Positions 41,033 to 52,641 of a stretch of DNA of 64,000 nucleotides are shown here, piece by piece. Position 1 is the first letter of the stretch. The number at the start of each line of letters is the position of its first letter. Source of the stretch: Rhizoclosmatium globosum (taxonomy: Eukaryota > Chytridiomycota > Chytridiomycetes > Chytridiales > Chytriomycetaceae). The translations under genes and the position numbers were made by a program. The stretch spans positions 309,797-373,796 of the forward strand of contig MCGO01000043.1 in NCBI GenBank assembly GCA_002104985.1, read 5' to 3'. The notes under the pieces were generated by a model. That model saw only the letters and a program-made list of their open reading frames with translations. It was not told the DNA's origin and did no database searches.

Positions 41033-41851
41033 ATGCAGTTCAGTTTAGCGCAGGCGCGAAAGCTCATCCAAGATGCCGTTTCAACCGCAACAACGCCCCG
41101 CAATCGACGAGCCAAATCGGAAGAAACCTTAAAATCAGGAATACCAACCGTCAAGTACGAGAACCAGGAGCTTCTTGAATCATTCATGTTCCCTGAATCA
41201 GCTGGCACTTCATCAACATCAAACTACAATGACTCCTCTGGACCACAGCCAATGGACTTCCAGCCACAATCCACAGCATCCACACCTTCAATGCCCCCTC
41301 TTGAACTGCAACAAATGCCCCCGCCTCAACTGCCACCGCCAACACAAACTCACTATCAGTTCTCGATACCAAACCCTCTTTTTGCATCTCCTCAGAACCT
41401 TCCTCCAAACACATCACGAAGCGCATCCCCTCCACAAACTCGACAATCCCCTAAACTCCAACATCATACATCCCAAAATGACATCCAAATGGACTTCCTG
41501 AACCACGACCCATCACCGTCATCACCCCCATCCGCACCTGTTCGACGACGACACACTGCTCCAACCCTCAAGATTCCTTCAACATCCCATTCCCCACCAC
41601 CCCCGTATTCCCCCAACAAATACCAATTCCCAGCTGCAGCAGGTCCATCCACATCAATCGATCCACGCCCGCGAGACCACGTCTGCAGTGTATGCCAGAA
41701 CCGGTTCTTACGGCGACAAGATCTGTATCGCCATGAAGTCACGCATTCAAAGGCGAAGGAATATATCTGTCCTAAAGGCTGTGGGAGCTCGTTTGGACGG
41801 AGCGATGCTCTTGCTCGGCATTTGAAGACGAGTAAATGCGCGAAACAGTGA
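41033..41851 (+). CDS. Two-finger C2H2 zinc-finger regulator (tandem family)
   Basis: 272 aa, intronless, from ATG 41033. The N-terminus MQFSLAQARKLIQDAVSTA is a helix; the motif YENQELLESFMFPES corresponds to the 'ENG.LLES..FP' block of paralogues. A long Pro/Gln/Ser-rich region follows. The fingers are CSVCQNRFLRRQDLYRHEVT-H and CPKGCGSSFGRSDALARHLKTSKC (CX3CX12HX5C). Finger 2 (FGRSDAL) is closest to that of the 17.6-kb gene, which suggests these two share a more recent ancestor than their positions imply. No TATA box close to the start was seen. Confidence 0.87.
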   Translation: MQFSLAQARKLIQDAVSTATTPRNRRAKSEETLKSGIPTVKYENQELLESFMFPESAGTSSTSNYNDSSGPQPMDFQPQSTASTPSMPPLELQQMPPPQLPPPTQTHYQFSIPNPLFASPQNLPPNTSRSASPPQTRQSPKLQHHTSQNDIQMDFLNHDPSPSSPPSAPVRRRHTAPTLKIPSTSHSPPPPYSPNKYQFPAAAGPSTSIDPRPRDHVCSVCQNRFLRRQDLYRHEVTHSKAKEYICPKGCGSSFGRSDALARHLKTSKCAKQ

Positions 41852-42716
41852 GTCTGTGGATGTGTGTTATAGTTGTTTTTTTTATAGATATATCAATGAG
41901 TAAATGCCTTTTTTGCGTAAATTCTGTCAGATTGTGTGGTACACCTGAATTCACGTCGTTTGTAGATAGGACTTACCGAATTTCATGAGTCGCATCCATC
42001 ATTCCATGTTCTTGAGTTTTTTTGGTGGAGGGTTTTAAGCGAAATTTAAGTTATGGCTCTTGGTTGACCAATTTCTGCGTCAGCACAACACCGCTCCTTG
42101 TTTTTATCATTCTAGTGCCACGTTTTTGCTCAAACGTGTGGAACGTATCAGACTACCTTGTAGTTATATGTGGCGAGTTAAGATTCCAGTCTTATTCCAC
42201 GATTTACGCACGTCGCGTCTACAAATTGATTGATAGTAATGTCAGACTCAATGCAAACACCTGAACTTATTGAGGTTATCGATTTCAACTGACTTGAAAC
42301 CAGTCTTCGTGGCTCAACCATAATGTGGCTCAGGACGAGGAAGGCCGACATGATATCTCCAAATTATCGGTATCGATTGTGCGGGCACGTTATCGGAAAC
42401 TTGCCAAAAAGAGCGTGTCTGATGTGTCTGATCGATAGGGTGACACACTGCCTTCCTGCAATGTTTCTCAGCGATACTGCGCCGCCCTTCCTCTTATCGA
42501 GTCTTGGCAATATGTAATGATTGGTAGAGGCTGCTTATTAATGTCGCTGCGGCGGCTATGACTTTCAAATCAATTTGAAATCAGGGTTTTTTTTTCATGC
42601 GAGAATGTTCGACGAAAGCCGCTGCCACCGAAGAAGAAAAAAGTATAAGAACCGTGGGGAGGTCCCACGGAAGAATCAGTTTCCGCGATACCCAAACACA
42701 AGTTGACATTGCTCGA
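41852..42716. other. Intergenic
   Basis: No gene recognised. A TATA-like AGTATAAGAACC near 42640 lies about 77 bp before the next start. Confidence 0.45.
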
Positions 42717-43604
42717 ATGTACTATCCTCAAATGGACTTCAATAACTTCCCCGCATTCACTGGAACCGATAAGCAGCTTGAAGAGCTTCTCAGCAGCCAA
42801 CAAGACTTAAACGCATTCTATCAGCAACAGCAGTATCAATCGTCGACTGCCAGTACTCCTGTGATGTCGAATGCAACGCTGTCAGCGGATGTTCTCCTCC
42901 AAGACCTGTTATTTGACGATACACCATCTAGCTCCAACACTCACACAAGAAGGAGCTCTTTCAGTTCTACAGATAGTATTATGGACTCTTTGCACAATAT
43001 GAGCTTCGCATCCCCCGCAAAGAACACGTTGGATGCATTCATGCCATCAAACAGTCCTCTCTCGGAACTTGATCTCTTTGCCCTCTTCAGCTCCCCAGTT
43101 CCACAAGCACTCGCTCTTCCAAAGCCACAATCGTTCCAACAGCCGAATCTCACCTTGGACATGACCCTCCTTGCATCACAGCAACAACCAGACTTTGACT
43201 CATACTTCTTCACCGGTCCAGAAGCAATTTCCACAACTGATTTCAAGATTGAAACCATGGATTCGGAGGAATCTACTCCAACTGCTGGAGCCGCAGATCT
43301 TATCGCACCACTGATGAGAAAGCCGTCAACAAAATCAGTCAAGAAGAAGACTGTCACGAAACGGAGGTCTTCTTCTTCAACGCCGTCTTCGTCGCCTGAT
43401 ACCCGCGATCGTAACCATGAATGCGAAACCTGTCACGCTAGGTTTTTGAGGTACCAAGATCTGCACAGACATAAAGCTGTGCATGCAACGACGCGGGATT
43501 TTAAGTGTCCTTATAACTGTGGTTCTACATTTGCGAGAGCAGATGCAGTTACGAGACACTTGAGGAAAAAGAGTTGTCGGTTGGCGCCTGTTGATTCGGA
43601 ATGA
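42717..43604 (+). CDS. Two-finger C2H2 zinc-finger regulator (tandem family, pair member A)
   Basis: 295 aa from ATG 42717 (MYYPQMDFNNFPAF). An in-frame ATG at 42597 lies upstream of the TATA-like element and is less likely. Family blocks are QLEELLSSQQDLNAFYQQQQ, VLLQDLLFDDTPSS and DAFMPSNSPLSELDLFALFS. The fingers are CETCHARFLRYQDLHRHKAV-H and CPYNCGSTFARADAVTRHLRKKSC (CX3CX12HX5C). It forms a direct tandem pair with the next gene. DNA-binding regulator by family; targets unknown. Confidence 0.87.
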   Translation: MYYPQMDFNNFPAFTGTDKQLEELLSSQQDLNAFYQQQQYQSSTASTPVMSNATLSADVLLQDLLFDDTPSSSNTHTRRSSFSSTDSIMDSLHNMSFASPAKNTLDAFMPSNSPLSELDLFALFSSPVPQALALPKPQSFQQPNLTLDMTLLASQQQPDFDSYFFTGPEAISTTDFKIETMDSEESTPTAGAADLIAPLMRKPSTKSVKKKTVTKRRSSSSTPSSSPDTRDRNHECETCHARFLRYQDLHRHKAVHATTRDFKCPYNCGSTFARADAVTRHLRKKSCRLAPVDSE

Positions 43605-44119
43605 TGAGGAATTGTGGCTGCTGGCAGTTCTGTTCCCTGTTACCCACTTCATTTATTATTTGCATTCTCATTGTTTATATATCTCATTTCATTCGCATAG
43701 TAAATTATCCCATCTCATTATGTTATACTTCTCTGACTCTGTGTGTCGCTGGAAGGTGGCGGAAAAGGCCAGACTTCTTGGGAGAATAACCTCGTCCTTG
43801 TGCAACCCACTATCTGTGCATTATCTATTGTTTTATGATCCAATTCAGGCTTGGCACGAATTGTCGAGTTGTTTCACGCAATCAATTCGTTTCACATTAT
43901 TCTGCCGTCACCCCCAAGAAAGAGAAGCCACGAAACAGATCGTGCGGGATGGATACAGACACGAAAATACCGTCTGAGTTCAGGGTGGAGAGGCGCGGGT
44001 GGATTTGGGTGGAGAGTTCAAGTGAAGCCACCCAAACAAATCAACAAAAGGAAGAAGAGCCACCTGAGAATGAGACCATCTTTCCACCGTACCCAGACCC
44101 AGTTCCTCCCAACTTCAAT
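43605..44119. other. Intergenic between tandem C2H2 pair
   Basis: No independent gene. The in-frame sequence upstream of 44120 is likely 5' UTR. Confidence 0.4.
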
Positions 44120-44981
44120 ATGCAGTACCAAGCTAGCTCTACCATGATGCCAATGTGCTCAACATCCTCAAACGACGAGATTGACCAGTTGCTGGCCTTC
44201 CAACCTTCAGAGCTGTCAGCTTTCTACTTTGCCAGCCAGCAGCAACAGCCAGTCAACTACCCAAACAATATCAATGCAGAAGACGTTCTGCAACAGCTGA
44301 TGTTCCACACCGCTGAATCTGTTAGCACGAGTATGCTGTCAACCAGACGACCATCAATCGCTTCAGAGCCTGGATTCATCCTCGAAAACACAATGTTCTC
44401 ATCACCTGAAATGTGCAAATTCGATACATTCATGCCATCAGGTCCCTCGCAGTTCGAAATGAATCTCTTTGGTTTTGGGGCGTCTCCAACTCAGACACAT
44501 CAACTCCTCCCACCCCCAAAACCACCAACCTCATCTCTTTCCCTCGACATGACTGGTTTCTCGATACCAAACACCTCCAACTTCCAGTCCTTCTTCACAA
44601 CCGCCACCATCATGAACCAACCATCTCATCTGATTCAACACCGTCTACAACACCAACAGCCATAAACGCACCTGTGCCTTCAAAACCATCAGTCGCTGAA
44701 ATCATCACCCCTTTCTTGCACAAACCCCGCGCATACAAGAAAATCAGTAAGACAAAGTCATTCCACCTGTCAACGACACCCGCGCTCGTGACCACATCTG
44801 TGACGTGTGCAATGCAAAGTTCTTGCGACACCAAGACTTGCACAGACATAAGGCTGTGCACAGTACGTCGAGAGACTATGCGTGTTTGTGGAACTGTGGA
44901 TCAACTTTTGCGAGGGCTGATGCAGTGACAAGGCATATGAAGAAGAGGACTTGTCGGAATGCTCCGCCTTTGGAGGACTGA
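44120..44981 (+). pseudogene. C2H2 regulator, pair member B, with two frame breaks
   Basis: Starts ATG 44120 (MQYQASSTMMPMCSTSS) and matches the preceding gene block for block: EIDQLLAFQPSELSAFYFAS, EDVLQQLMFHTAES and DTFMPSGPSQFEMNLFGFG. Near 44615 the frame shifts to ...APVPSKPSVAEIITPFLHKP, and near 44765 again to the finger frame: CDVCNAKFLRHQDLHRHKAV-H and CLWNCGSTFARADAVTRHMKKRTC. No GT-AG pair explains either step and the two shifts go the same way. Because both fingers are perfectly preserved, base-calling errors are as likely as true inactivation. Confidence 0.6.
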
Positions 44982-45313
44982 TGATGGAGTCGGCGTGGTG
45001 TAGTTTTTAAAATGGTTGGTTTGGTTCAAAAGCAGTGTCGGTTCAACGACTATCGGATCGTTGCGTCCCAGGAAAGAAAGAAAAGATCACAGAGGTTTTG
45101 ATAATTCAGTTTGTATCCCTTTTGTAGTACCCCTTCGTCAATGTAAATAAATTGATTCATATTTGTGCCAAGACATTAGTAATGGAGTTTGTCAGCTACC
45201 TCAGCTTTATTGTTAAAAAACCAACTGAGCAATGAAAAATGATAAGATGTTATGGGGGAAAATGGGAGAAGCAAATAAAAGGAACTTAATCAAAAAAAGT
45301 AAGAATGGAACTA
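44982..45313. other. Convergent intergenic
   Basis: 3' flanks of a C2H2 and a Zn2Cys6 locus. Nothing recognised. Confidence 0.45.
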
Positions 45314-46414
45314 TCACCAGCGTCCCAAATCAAAATCCAATTCACCCGTTGTAGGCAGCGTCAACCACTCATTATCTTGTCGACGAAATGGTGCACGATC
45401 TACCTGTTGTTGAGGTGTAACTGGAGCCTTGGAGCTAGCCCCAACAGACAACATCTGAACCTGCGATTGTTGCTGCGGTAACTGCATCGACCACTGCCCA
45501 AACGCATTTCCATGAAACGGAGAAAATGGTGGTGCAGTCGGTGTAAATGGTGTCAACGTGTCTCCAAATTGAGACACTAACCCTTGCGTGTGCAAAAGTG
45601 GCATCGGCGATCCAAGAACCTGAGGCGTGCTGACCAACGGCGAATGCATAATATGTGGAAGAGGGCTAGATACAGGCTGTGCAAATTGGGCAGGGTTGTG
45701 TAGCCACCCAATGGCTTGGTCGAATTGGTCTGGAAAGTCGAACACGGGGTTATTATGGAATGCAGATGGTTGAGTGGATGGCCATGTTGTTGTTGTGATT
45801 GTTGGAAGTGGGAGCATTGAGGACATTAATGTAGGAAAGGATCGGCATGGGTTGATGTGGCTGACGTGATGATTGCGGGTGCTGGGATCGAAGGTTCTAA
45901 TTTGGTGGCTGTGGTAGCAGGGGACCTAGGCTCCGTTGAAGGTGTGCTAGTAGACGAGATAGTTGGTGTAATATCGGATGCGGATGAGCTGGCGAGGATC
46001 TCCTCTTTTCTGATTGTGCAACTACGGCACGGCGAGGTCGTCTTCGTGGGATTGCGTCAGCCACTTCTTCCTTCACCGATGCTTCCTCCTGGCAGACGAC
46101 GAGGCTGCCGATGCAACGGCTTCCGTGCTTCCATCTTCCGGTTCCATCTTTCCTGACTCGAGTTGTCGCTTGAGCTCTTTGAACTTCTTGTTGCGTGTGC
46201 TAGGGGGTCAAACGTAAGCACTCTCGTTTAAGGGTAAGCATAAGGATACACGCAGCATACCTATTCTTGCTGTACACACAAGTAAGATGCAGTTAACACA
46301 TCGTTTGCATCCGTCAGGGTCTCGCGAGCATCCTCGATTCCGCAGCCGACACTCGTCACAGGATTTGAGGCGGTTGTTGGTGCTGATGCACTGGTCTGGG
46401 AATGGGTGGGTCAT
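45314..46414 (-). CDS. Zn2Cys6 regulator (HPFPxQCxSTN family), frame break in cluster
   Basis: Leader HPFPDQCISTNNRLKS and cluster CDECRLRNRGC...CKRC begin the protein from ATG 46414. The expected end CVYSKN occurs one base out of frame (about 46275-46300), so a base is missing, or the read-through variant (CX7C) is used. Model exons are 46261-46414, 46077-46199 (STRNKKFKELKRQLES), 45926-46021 and 45314-45860. The last exon is Pro/Gln/Ser-rich and ends GELDFDLGRW, an acidic-aromatic end like those of sister genes. The last donor (GTCCCC) is weak. Likely an intact short regulator with one sequence error; decay is the alternative. Confidence 0.6.
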
Positions 46415-47155
46415 GGATTGAGTCAGGGTCCGCTGTGAATGTTTTGAAGAGAAGATTGAAATCCGTCAGAAAAGTGAGGCCGACGATTTTCCAATTTCGC
46501 GTCGGCTCCATCTCCACACAAATCTCCTAATGAAATTTTAAACTTGGGGGCAATTCCACCACGTTGCTCATTCCGCCGGATTCGTCCTTAACAAAACGGC
46601 AATATGAAACACAAACACTTCAACAACTGTTGAGACTGCAAGGTATTTAGCAGTAACAAGGCACTTCTTTGTCGGTGGTTCCGCCTGACAGTATAAGCCC
46701 GAATCTCACTACTTAAAAATACGGTTGTTTGCTTGATTCATGTACCATCTACATTATCATACGATTGCTCACTATTCCGAATCTCTTTAGTGGGCAGGTG
46801 GCGATGCAACCCAAAGCGGATTTGCGTCCGCCCTTTTTTTGGCCGTGCTTGTTGTGTCAGTTCCGCATCTTCACCATCTCCAAATTGGTCTTTCTCACAA
46901 ATCGAAAAAACACTTTGCTCACCAATCGATATCCCACCTTCTTCTTAGGAACCAGAGAGCAGAATTTTAGGTTGCGATGGGTTTTTATACTCCATGCTAT
47001 ATGAGGATTCCCTCTTTTCAACTCTGTGAGGACCTCTTAGTGTGATATCGTTTAACAACCTGAGTCCGACTGCCGAAAATAAGAATCACACTTTATTAAT
47101 AGTCAAAACATCCCCCAAACTATGCCCGTTGCAGTACTATTGCAAAAACGACTCT
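46415..47155. other. Intergenic
   Basis: No gene, repeat or clear promoter element recognised. Confidence 0.4.
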
Positions 47156-48112
47156 TCATTCGCACTCTTTTGCCAAACAGATGCGGCTGTTGAGGCCACT
47201 CACCCCATAGTTATTTAACGGTGGAGTGACTGATTCAGTAGAGGCATAGACTGAAGGAACGGCAGATGCTGCAGACGTGACTTGTACCTCGACTTCTTGC
47301 TGCTGATGTGTACCATGAGGATGCTGATGTTGACTCGAAAGTGGATGCATTGAATGCTGGTTATATGAATATGTAGGGATTGCTGCGGCAGCGGAATCGG
47401 CTACGTATGCCAACAGAGACAGTGGATCCTGTGGTTCTTGTTGTAAATGGTGAGGAATAAGAGGGACTGGCTGCGATGGTACTGTTATGGGTGGTGGAAG
47501 AAAGTGGTGTCGTGGAGGAGAATGGGCGATTGGTGGGCTGAAGTTGATCGGGAGAAGGGTAAATGTTGTTGTGGGATAACATTTGAGGTGGGTTCAATAA
47601 TTCAGGCTTGCTTCCACACAAGGTCTGCGACAAGATGTTCATTAATTGGTGAGGCTGATGGTGGTGACATAGGTTGTTCGATAGTTGACGCTTCAGTTTC
47701 ACTTGGTTGTGGTCCTTCCGATGTGGACCGTAAACGTTTACGTCCGACAGTCGGCTTTTGCTTCTTGATGATGAGTTCCCGCCATTCGCTGCAACCAAAT
47801 CTTGAAACTTTTTGGATTTGGTACTGTTTTTTGGGGGGGAAGGTAATAAAAGTGAAGGAAGGAGTTCAACAAAAATGTTTGATATGGCAAGGTGTGTGAT
47901 TTGTCAAACCTGTTTTTGCTGAAAACACAAGTTATGCCCAAATGTTTGCACCGGATACAGACCCGGTGCTCGCCGACTTGTGCAGTGGTTGAGTTGTCAG
48001 GCAGACAACGGCGTTTGGCGATACGGCATTGTTCACAACTTTTGAGACGAACGTTGTTAGAGGGGACCTGGAAGGGGAGCGTGGTCGTAGCTGGCTCAGT
48101 TTTTGCCTCCAT
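47156..48112 (-). CDS. Zn2Cys6 regulator with long inter-cysteine loop
   Basis: Exons 47910-48112, 47618-47800 and 47156-47537 give 255 aa in frame. ATG 48112 overlaps a TATATAT run. The cluster is CEQCRIAKRRC, then a 15-residue loop, then CIRCKHLGITC, followed by FSKN and an intron. Exon 2 reads WRELIIKKQKPTVGRKRLRS, a helical-basic region. The C-terminus is His/Gln/Pro-rich (PLIPHHLQQEPQDPLSLLAY). An alternative acceptor 21 bp upstream (ACAG) gives a linker resembling the sister genes (STKSKKFQDLVAANG), but then the frame breaks; the model chosen stays open. It lacks the HPFPxQC leader. Confidence 0.62.
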
Positions 48113-48505
48113 ATATAGCGTTGATGGTAAGAAGAGGAACGTGTTCGGTAGACTGTGGCTCACAGACGCTTGACGGGTCTGAGGTGTCTTCTTCTTTGAC
48201 AGTTTAAAGCCTGTACATAGATTTGAGAAAGCAAGCTCTAACCTCTGAGTATCCGAGAAATATGGTGAGAAACGGCCGTACGGCGTGGCGGTGCGGTCTC
48301 TGGGCGGAAGAGGGTTTCAGATGTTTTTGAGAAGAAAGAAAAGCGGACCCAACCAAGGGGTCCGCTGCGGACTCATAAAGCCCCCTTAAAGCGCACTTCA
48401 GTCCTAAATTATCGCACGTTTGCATAATGAAGTTACTAGTATTATTGGGTTTTTATTAAAAGGACCCTCGAACCACACAAACAAAGGTTGACAAATTCTT
48501 TCAAA

Positions 48506-49621
48506 CTATCGCCATCTAATCGACGAGCTTGCTAATAGACATACTTGATTCTGCACGGCTGAATGATACAAGTTCCTGCGCCAAGTTGAGGACAAATCGT
48601 CAGCTGCTTTGACCTTGGGAGAAAGAATAGTGGCGGTTCTTGCTTTGCATTCTCTTCTACTTGATGCTGCACAGGAATTATCCATTTGAGCTCGCAGGAC
48701 TGCATAGTTGTTGTTCTTGGCCTGTTGGCTGCTGCTGACGCATCGATAGTGGCAGCATCGAAGCAACATAACTTGACGGTCCTCAAACTGCTGTGATTGA
48801 GGGAAAGCTCTCATCAAAATCTTGTCATTCATACTTGCCACACGAGTTGGGGTTGGTGGCTGGAATGCCCGCGATGGCGTCAATCCACCGTTATTGCTGA
48901 CTGAGATCGAATGAGGTCGCGCCGCAAAAAAGACATCGTTCCTTCGCATTGTTTGTTCAGGAATTGGTTGTGCGGCTGGCGATGGGCGATACAGTGGTTG
49001 TGAAAAAGGTTGGTAAATTGGGGGTTGTTGCTGATGAGGTGTGGCTGGAGACCAAGGGAGATCACCGGTACTAGCCACTCTTCGAGGTGCAAAGGAAGGA
49101 TCAATAGGAGGCAAGATACGAGAGGGCCCCATAGGAGGGCGAGTATAAGGGTGGAGATTGGTTCGGGCTTGAGGAGCATTACTTTCATGATTAGCCAACG
49201 GCTCCTGGACCTGTGGTGGAGCAAAGGACCGGGTCTTGACACGAAAGGCGAGGGACCAGCGATGGTGGACGGGCCAGCGACTGATTCGATGTTGGGCTCG
49301 ACAGGCGGACTCTGGCGCACTCCAAGTCCGTCACTGGTATCACCCAACAGCCAAGCTTCTTCTTCTCCTTCAATTCACGATATGCTTTGCTGCGGGTGCT
49401 GTGGGATAGCAAGCAGTGGTTTTAGTCACAGCTGGGCGGCAAGGGAGAACGCACCTGTTCTTTGAGTAGACGCATGCGATCCCCTTCTTCTGGCATCGAC
49501 TGCATCCTCCTTCGTCCACTGGTGTCCTCGTGCACTTCTTGTTGGAGAGCCGGCATCCTTCGCAGGATTGGAGACGCCGATTCGTTGATAGGCACTGACC
49601 AGGAAACTCGTGAAGTAGCAT
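48506..49621 (-). pseudogene. Zn2Cys6 regulator (FPGQCLSTN family) with broken C-terminal frame
   Basis: Exon 1 (49455-49621) from ATG 49621 is intact: leader HEFPGQCLSTNRRLQS, cluster CEGCRLSNKKC...CSRCQKKGIAC, then VYSKN-intron-STRSKAYRELK. After that the coding signal moves between frames: EEEAWLLGDTSDGLGVRQSP, then PPQVQEPLANHESNAPQART, a long Pro-rich stretch, and finally ATIDASAAANRPRTTT. These steps have no convincing splice sites. At least two single-base changes are needed. Given the same pattern in conserved genes nearby, sequence error cannot be separated from decay. Confidence 0.55.
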
Positions 49622-50240
49622 GGTTCGATTCAGGAAGAAAATTGAAAACATGAAATCAAATCTTGCTTTGTGTCGCTGTTTTGCGCCCTTCAACTGCGAT
49701 GCAAGTGCGCCCTTTACCTTAAATAGCAGGGTCGAACATCGTGCATACTGCATATGCCATGAGTCCGCTATTTCATACAACCAATCAAGAAGTCTGCACC
49801 AATCGTCAGTCGTCCACGTTCACGGAACCACATTATATTGAGTAAAAAACACATTCCGATGCGGCTTGGCTGGTTTTATTTGAAGTTGCAGTTGTCTCAC
49901 CAGGAATGCATAACGTGGAACATAAAAAATTCCAGAATTTCTCATCAATTTTCGGTAATGAAATGTCCGACTCTGAAACATAGGGAGGTGTGATTCATAA
50001 TGGAATGTTAGCTTCATGCCTTTGGCAATTGAAACTTGCGTCTTGTTGTGTCTCTTGTGTCTGAATCAACAAAGATACCAACCTATCAGTTCAATAAAAG
50101 TATCATTTCAGTTCCTACCTCAAATTCGTTAACATGTGCAGAATTACGTACCTCCAACTCTTTCTCGCGGTGACAATCCCTGTGCGAAATCCGTCGACAA
50201 TATTCAGTGAAGTTTCCAAGACTCCTTGCCTCCGCCCATT
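49622..50240. other. Divergent intergenic of two Zn2Cys6 loci
   Basis: Contains a TATTTAAGG-type TATA element on the minus strand near 49720. No gene. Confidence 0.45.
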
Positions 50241-51139
50241 ATGCACGGTCTTCATGTGTCTCAAGCAACTTCTGCAGCAGATATTGAGAAGCCGCAAAAC
50301 AGCTGTGACCAATGCCGCCTTCGGAAAAAGAAGTGTGTTCTCCAGCCTCCACACGAACGCCACTGTACCCGATGCAGTCGCCTTGGATCGAGTGTAAATT
50401 CGATATGCCAGACAAACGGAAACGCCGCGCATTTGAACGGCAACCGGTAGTATCACGAGTTGGAGTGATGCAAGGTGTTAGTCAGTGGGTGGTCTCGGCG
50501 TCAAATAACAGCTGTCAAAACAAACTATCGCCAGTCAAGTTCTTCTTGAGTCAGAATGGATTTTGTGTCTCGGCAATATCAAAGCCGCAACAACTCCGGC
50601 GTTTCCACGGCGAAATCTAGGGCCGGGCGGAGAAGACTTGGGAATTGTCAGTGAACCTCCGCTACAACAGGAACCGATCTCATCCAACGTCCTTCCGCCA
50701 CCTTGGAACTCGATCAGATATTCTTATCCACTGGAATCGAGGTAAACAGTCCAAGTATGCTTCAAGTAACTCATCAACATCATCCTTCCGACAAGTGGGA
50801 CGATCATACTCCCTACCGTCCTTTGATAAACTACATTACCACATCACCGGCTTTCAGATGATCAATATGTGCTATCGCAAGACGTAATGGTTGGTGGGAA
50901 GGGCAGATTACAAAATATCCAACGCCTGCGACTCCGACACATCGCAATGTATCGATTCTCATACAAGCCAAGCTGAGGAGGCATATCAATATTCATATTG
51001 GACCACTGGTCCAAAAGCACAGCCACCAATTTTACAACGACTTATAAACCATGTTCCACCAGCACACTCACCTGTATCGCAGTTTATACTTACTGGAAAC
51101 GAACTTCCCTCCATTTCTGGTATGCTCGGAACTGGTTAA
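50241..51139 (+). pseudogene. Zn2Cys6 regulator with frame break in the last zinc-ligand segment
   Basis: From ATG 50241 the cluster reads CDQCRLRKKKC then CTRCSRLG. The expected continuation IECKFDMPDKRKRR lies one base out of frame, a single missing base at about 50391. Downstream coding-like pieces are PAFPRRNLGPGGEDLGIVSE, PPPWNSIRYSYPLES and SQFILTGNELPSISGMLG, the last ending at 51139, linked by presumed introns (for example GTAAAC at about 50743). The exact exon chain was not resolved. Provisional pseudogene: the ligand pattern and basic linker are otherwise perfect. Confidence 0.5.
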
Positions 51140-52095
51140 ACGTTACTTCAACGTCCGTGGATCAATAGATAACCAACCCAGTAATCAGACTCACGAAGGT
51201 CCCTAAGACCAGTGAAAGTCTCATTAGCACTAATCGATTACCTGGTGGAGGTATTTCTTTGATGGATTTGATGAACTGAGGATGATGATTTAGTTGGTTG
51301 GTTTCATTCGGCGATTAAACGTCTAAATAAAGTCAAAGCTCGTGGAATTATAGTCGATCCCTATTCAATACGTGCGCTTTGAAGTTCGGGGCGGGTTTGC
51401 ATTGATGCTTGGATCGGAGGGAGCTGATCCATGCGGACTGCTGACTGGCTCTGTTTGCTGTGTCATTAATAATATCGTGATTGCGTGCATCCCTCCTTCA
51501 CAGAAAAATAAAACTCGTAACAGCCAAGACTATGGTATCACTGGTATGGACGATAACAAGACACATTGGCTTGGCCGTTCTTGGACTTTAATTGCGCCTT
51601 CATTTGACGTGAATGCTCGACCTCAATCGTAATATAGATTACTGATAATATCTTGGTGATATTTTGAGATCGTCAAATGTCACAGTTTCGAATTCAAAGA
51701 CACGACACCAAGGCTTTGCGTCGGATGTTGGTCTGAAGCTCCTGTCGGGTTTACAGACCAAACCTTGGGTTACAACGTACTTAAATAGCAACATCTACTT
51801 GATCCGCATCATGACAGTCCTTGAGATTGTTGAGAACGTTGACAATCATGATTTAGGAATTGAGGCTTGGTCCCAATTTTCATCTCCAAATGAGATCTTC
51901 TTGGTTCTTACACTCTCGTATCGGTATGTATAGTGTGAATTGCCCTTTCACTTTTCCCTCATCTAGTGCCCCAAGAGTGGGAAGATGGTTGATTTGTCTC
52001 AGACACAGAATGATGAAAGGGGGCGATTTTTTGTTGGTCGTGCTCAATCTTCATCGAAAATCCGACTGACATTCAACGCCCTGAACCTCGCAATT
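51140..52095. other. Intergenic
   Basis: Two open stretches on the plus strand (about 51372-51632 and 51664-51933) have no recognisable features and no splice support. Nothing else seen. Confidence 0.4.
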
Positions 52096-52633
52096 ATGTC
52101 CTCATCCTCGGTTCTTTCTCCCTCCGCAACTGGATCTATTACCTCCCGTTCCCGAAGGTTCAAAAGCTGCCTGTTATGCCAGACAAGCAAGAAAAAGTGT
52201 GACCGTGGAGAGCCTTGTCTCCGATGCAAGCGACTGGGGAAGCTTTGTGTCTATCACCCAGACCAACCGTGAGTTGATTACGAGTCTTTACCGCTATTCC
52301 ACCGATCCTTAACCGTTTCCTCCCTCTGAATGCAGACGGAGTACTTCTCCGCCGGATGTCCAGCGAAACTCCCCACCGACCTTCACGGCGACACCAACTT
52401 ACACTCCAACTATCGGATTTCAACCGCTTCCAACGTACCCTGACCAATTATCGCAACAACATGCTGCTGCACCTGTTGCCCCAGCAGTGCACCCCGAAAT
52501 GAATTTGAATGGTTCATCACCACGTCTGACTAACACTTTGGCGGAGCAACAGCAGCAGCAGGCGGAGAATGCTACTTGCCTTCACCTAGTGAGACTATTC
52601 AGCAGCCCAGACGGATGGATCTGTCGTTTTTGA
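52096..52633 (+). CDS. Zn2Cys6 regulator, canonical Gal4-type cluster
   Basis: Exons 52096-52268 and 52336-52633 give 156 aa. Cluster CLLCQTSKKKC, DRGEP, CLRCKRLGKLC (CX2CX6CX5CX2CX6C) is the canonical spacing; CVYHPDQP follows, then an intron. The rest is Pro/Thr/Gln-rich. Near the end the frame ENATCLHLV is less protein-like than the adjacent frame YLPSPSETIQQPRRMDLSFL (stop at 52641), so one base is probably missing at about 52575 and the real C-terminus resembles the acidic-aromatic ends of sister genes. It lacks the HPFPxQC leader. Confidence 0.75.
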
Positions 52634-52641
52634 TTGACTGA

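Noticed and set aside
51372..51933. Two plus-strand open stretches between Zn2Cys6 genes
   Set aside because: No motif, no credible splice sites and poor composition; left as intergenic.
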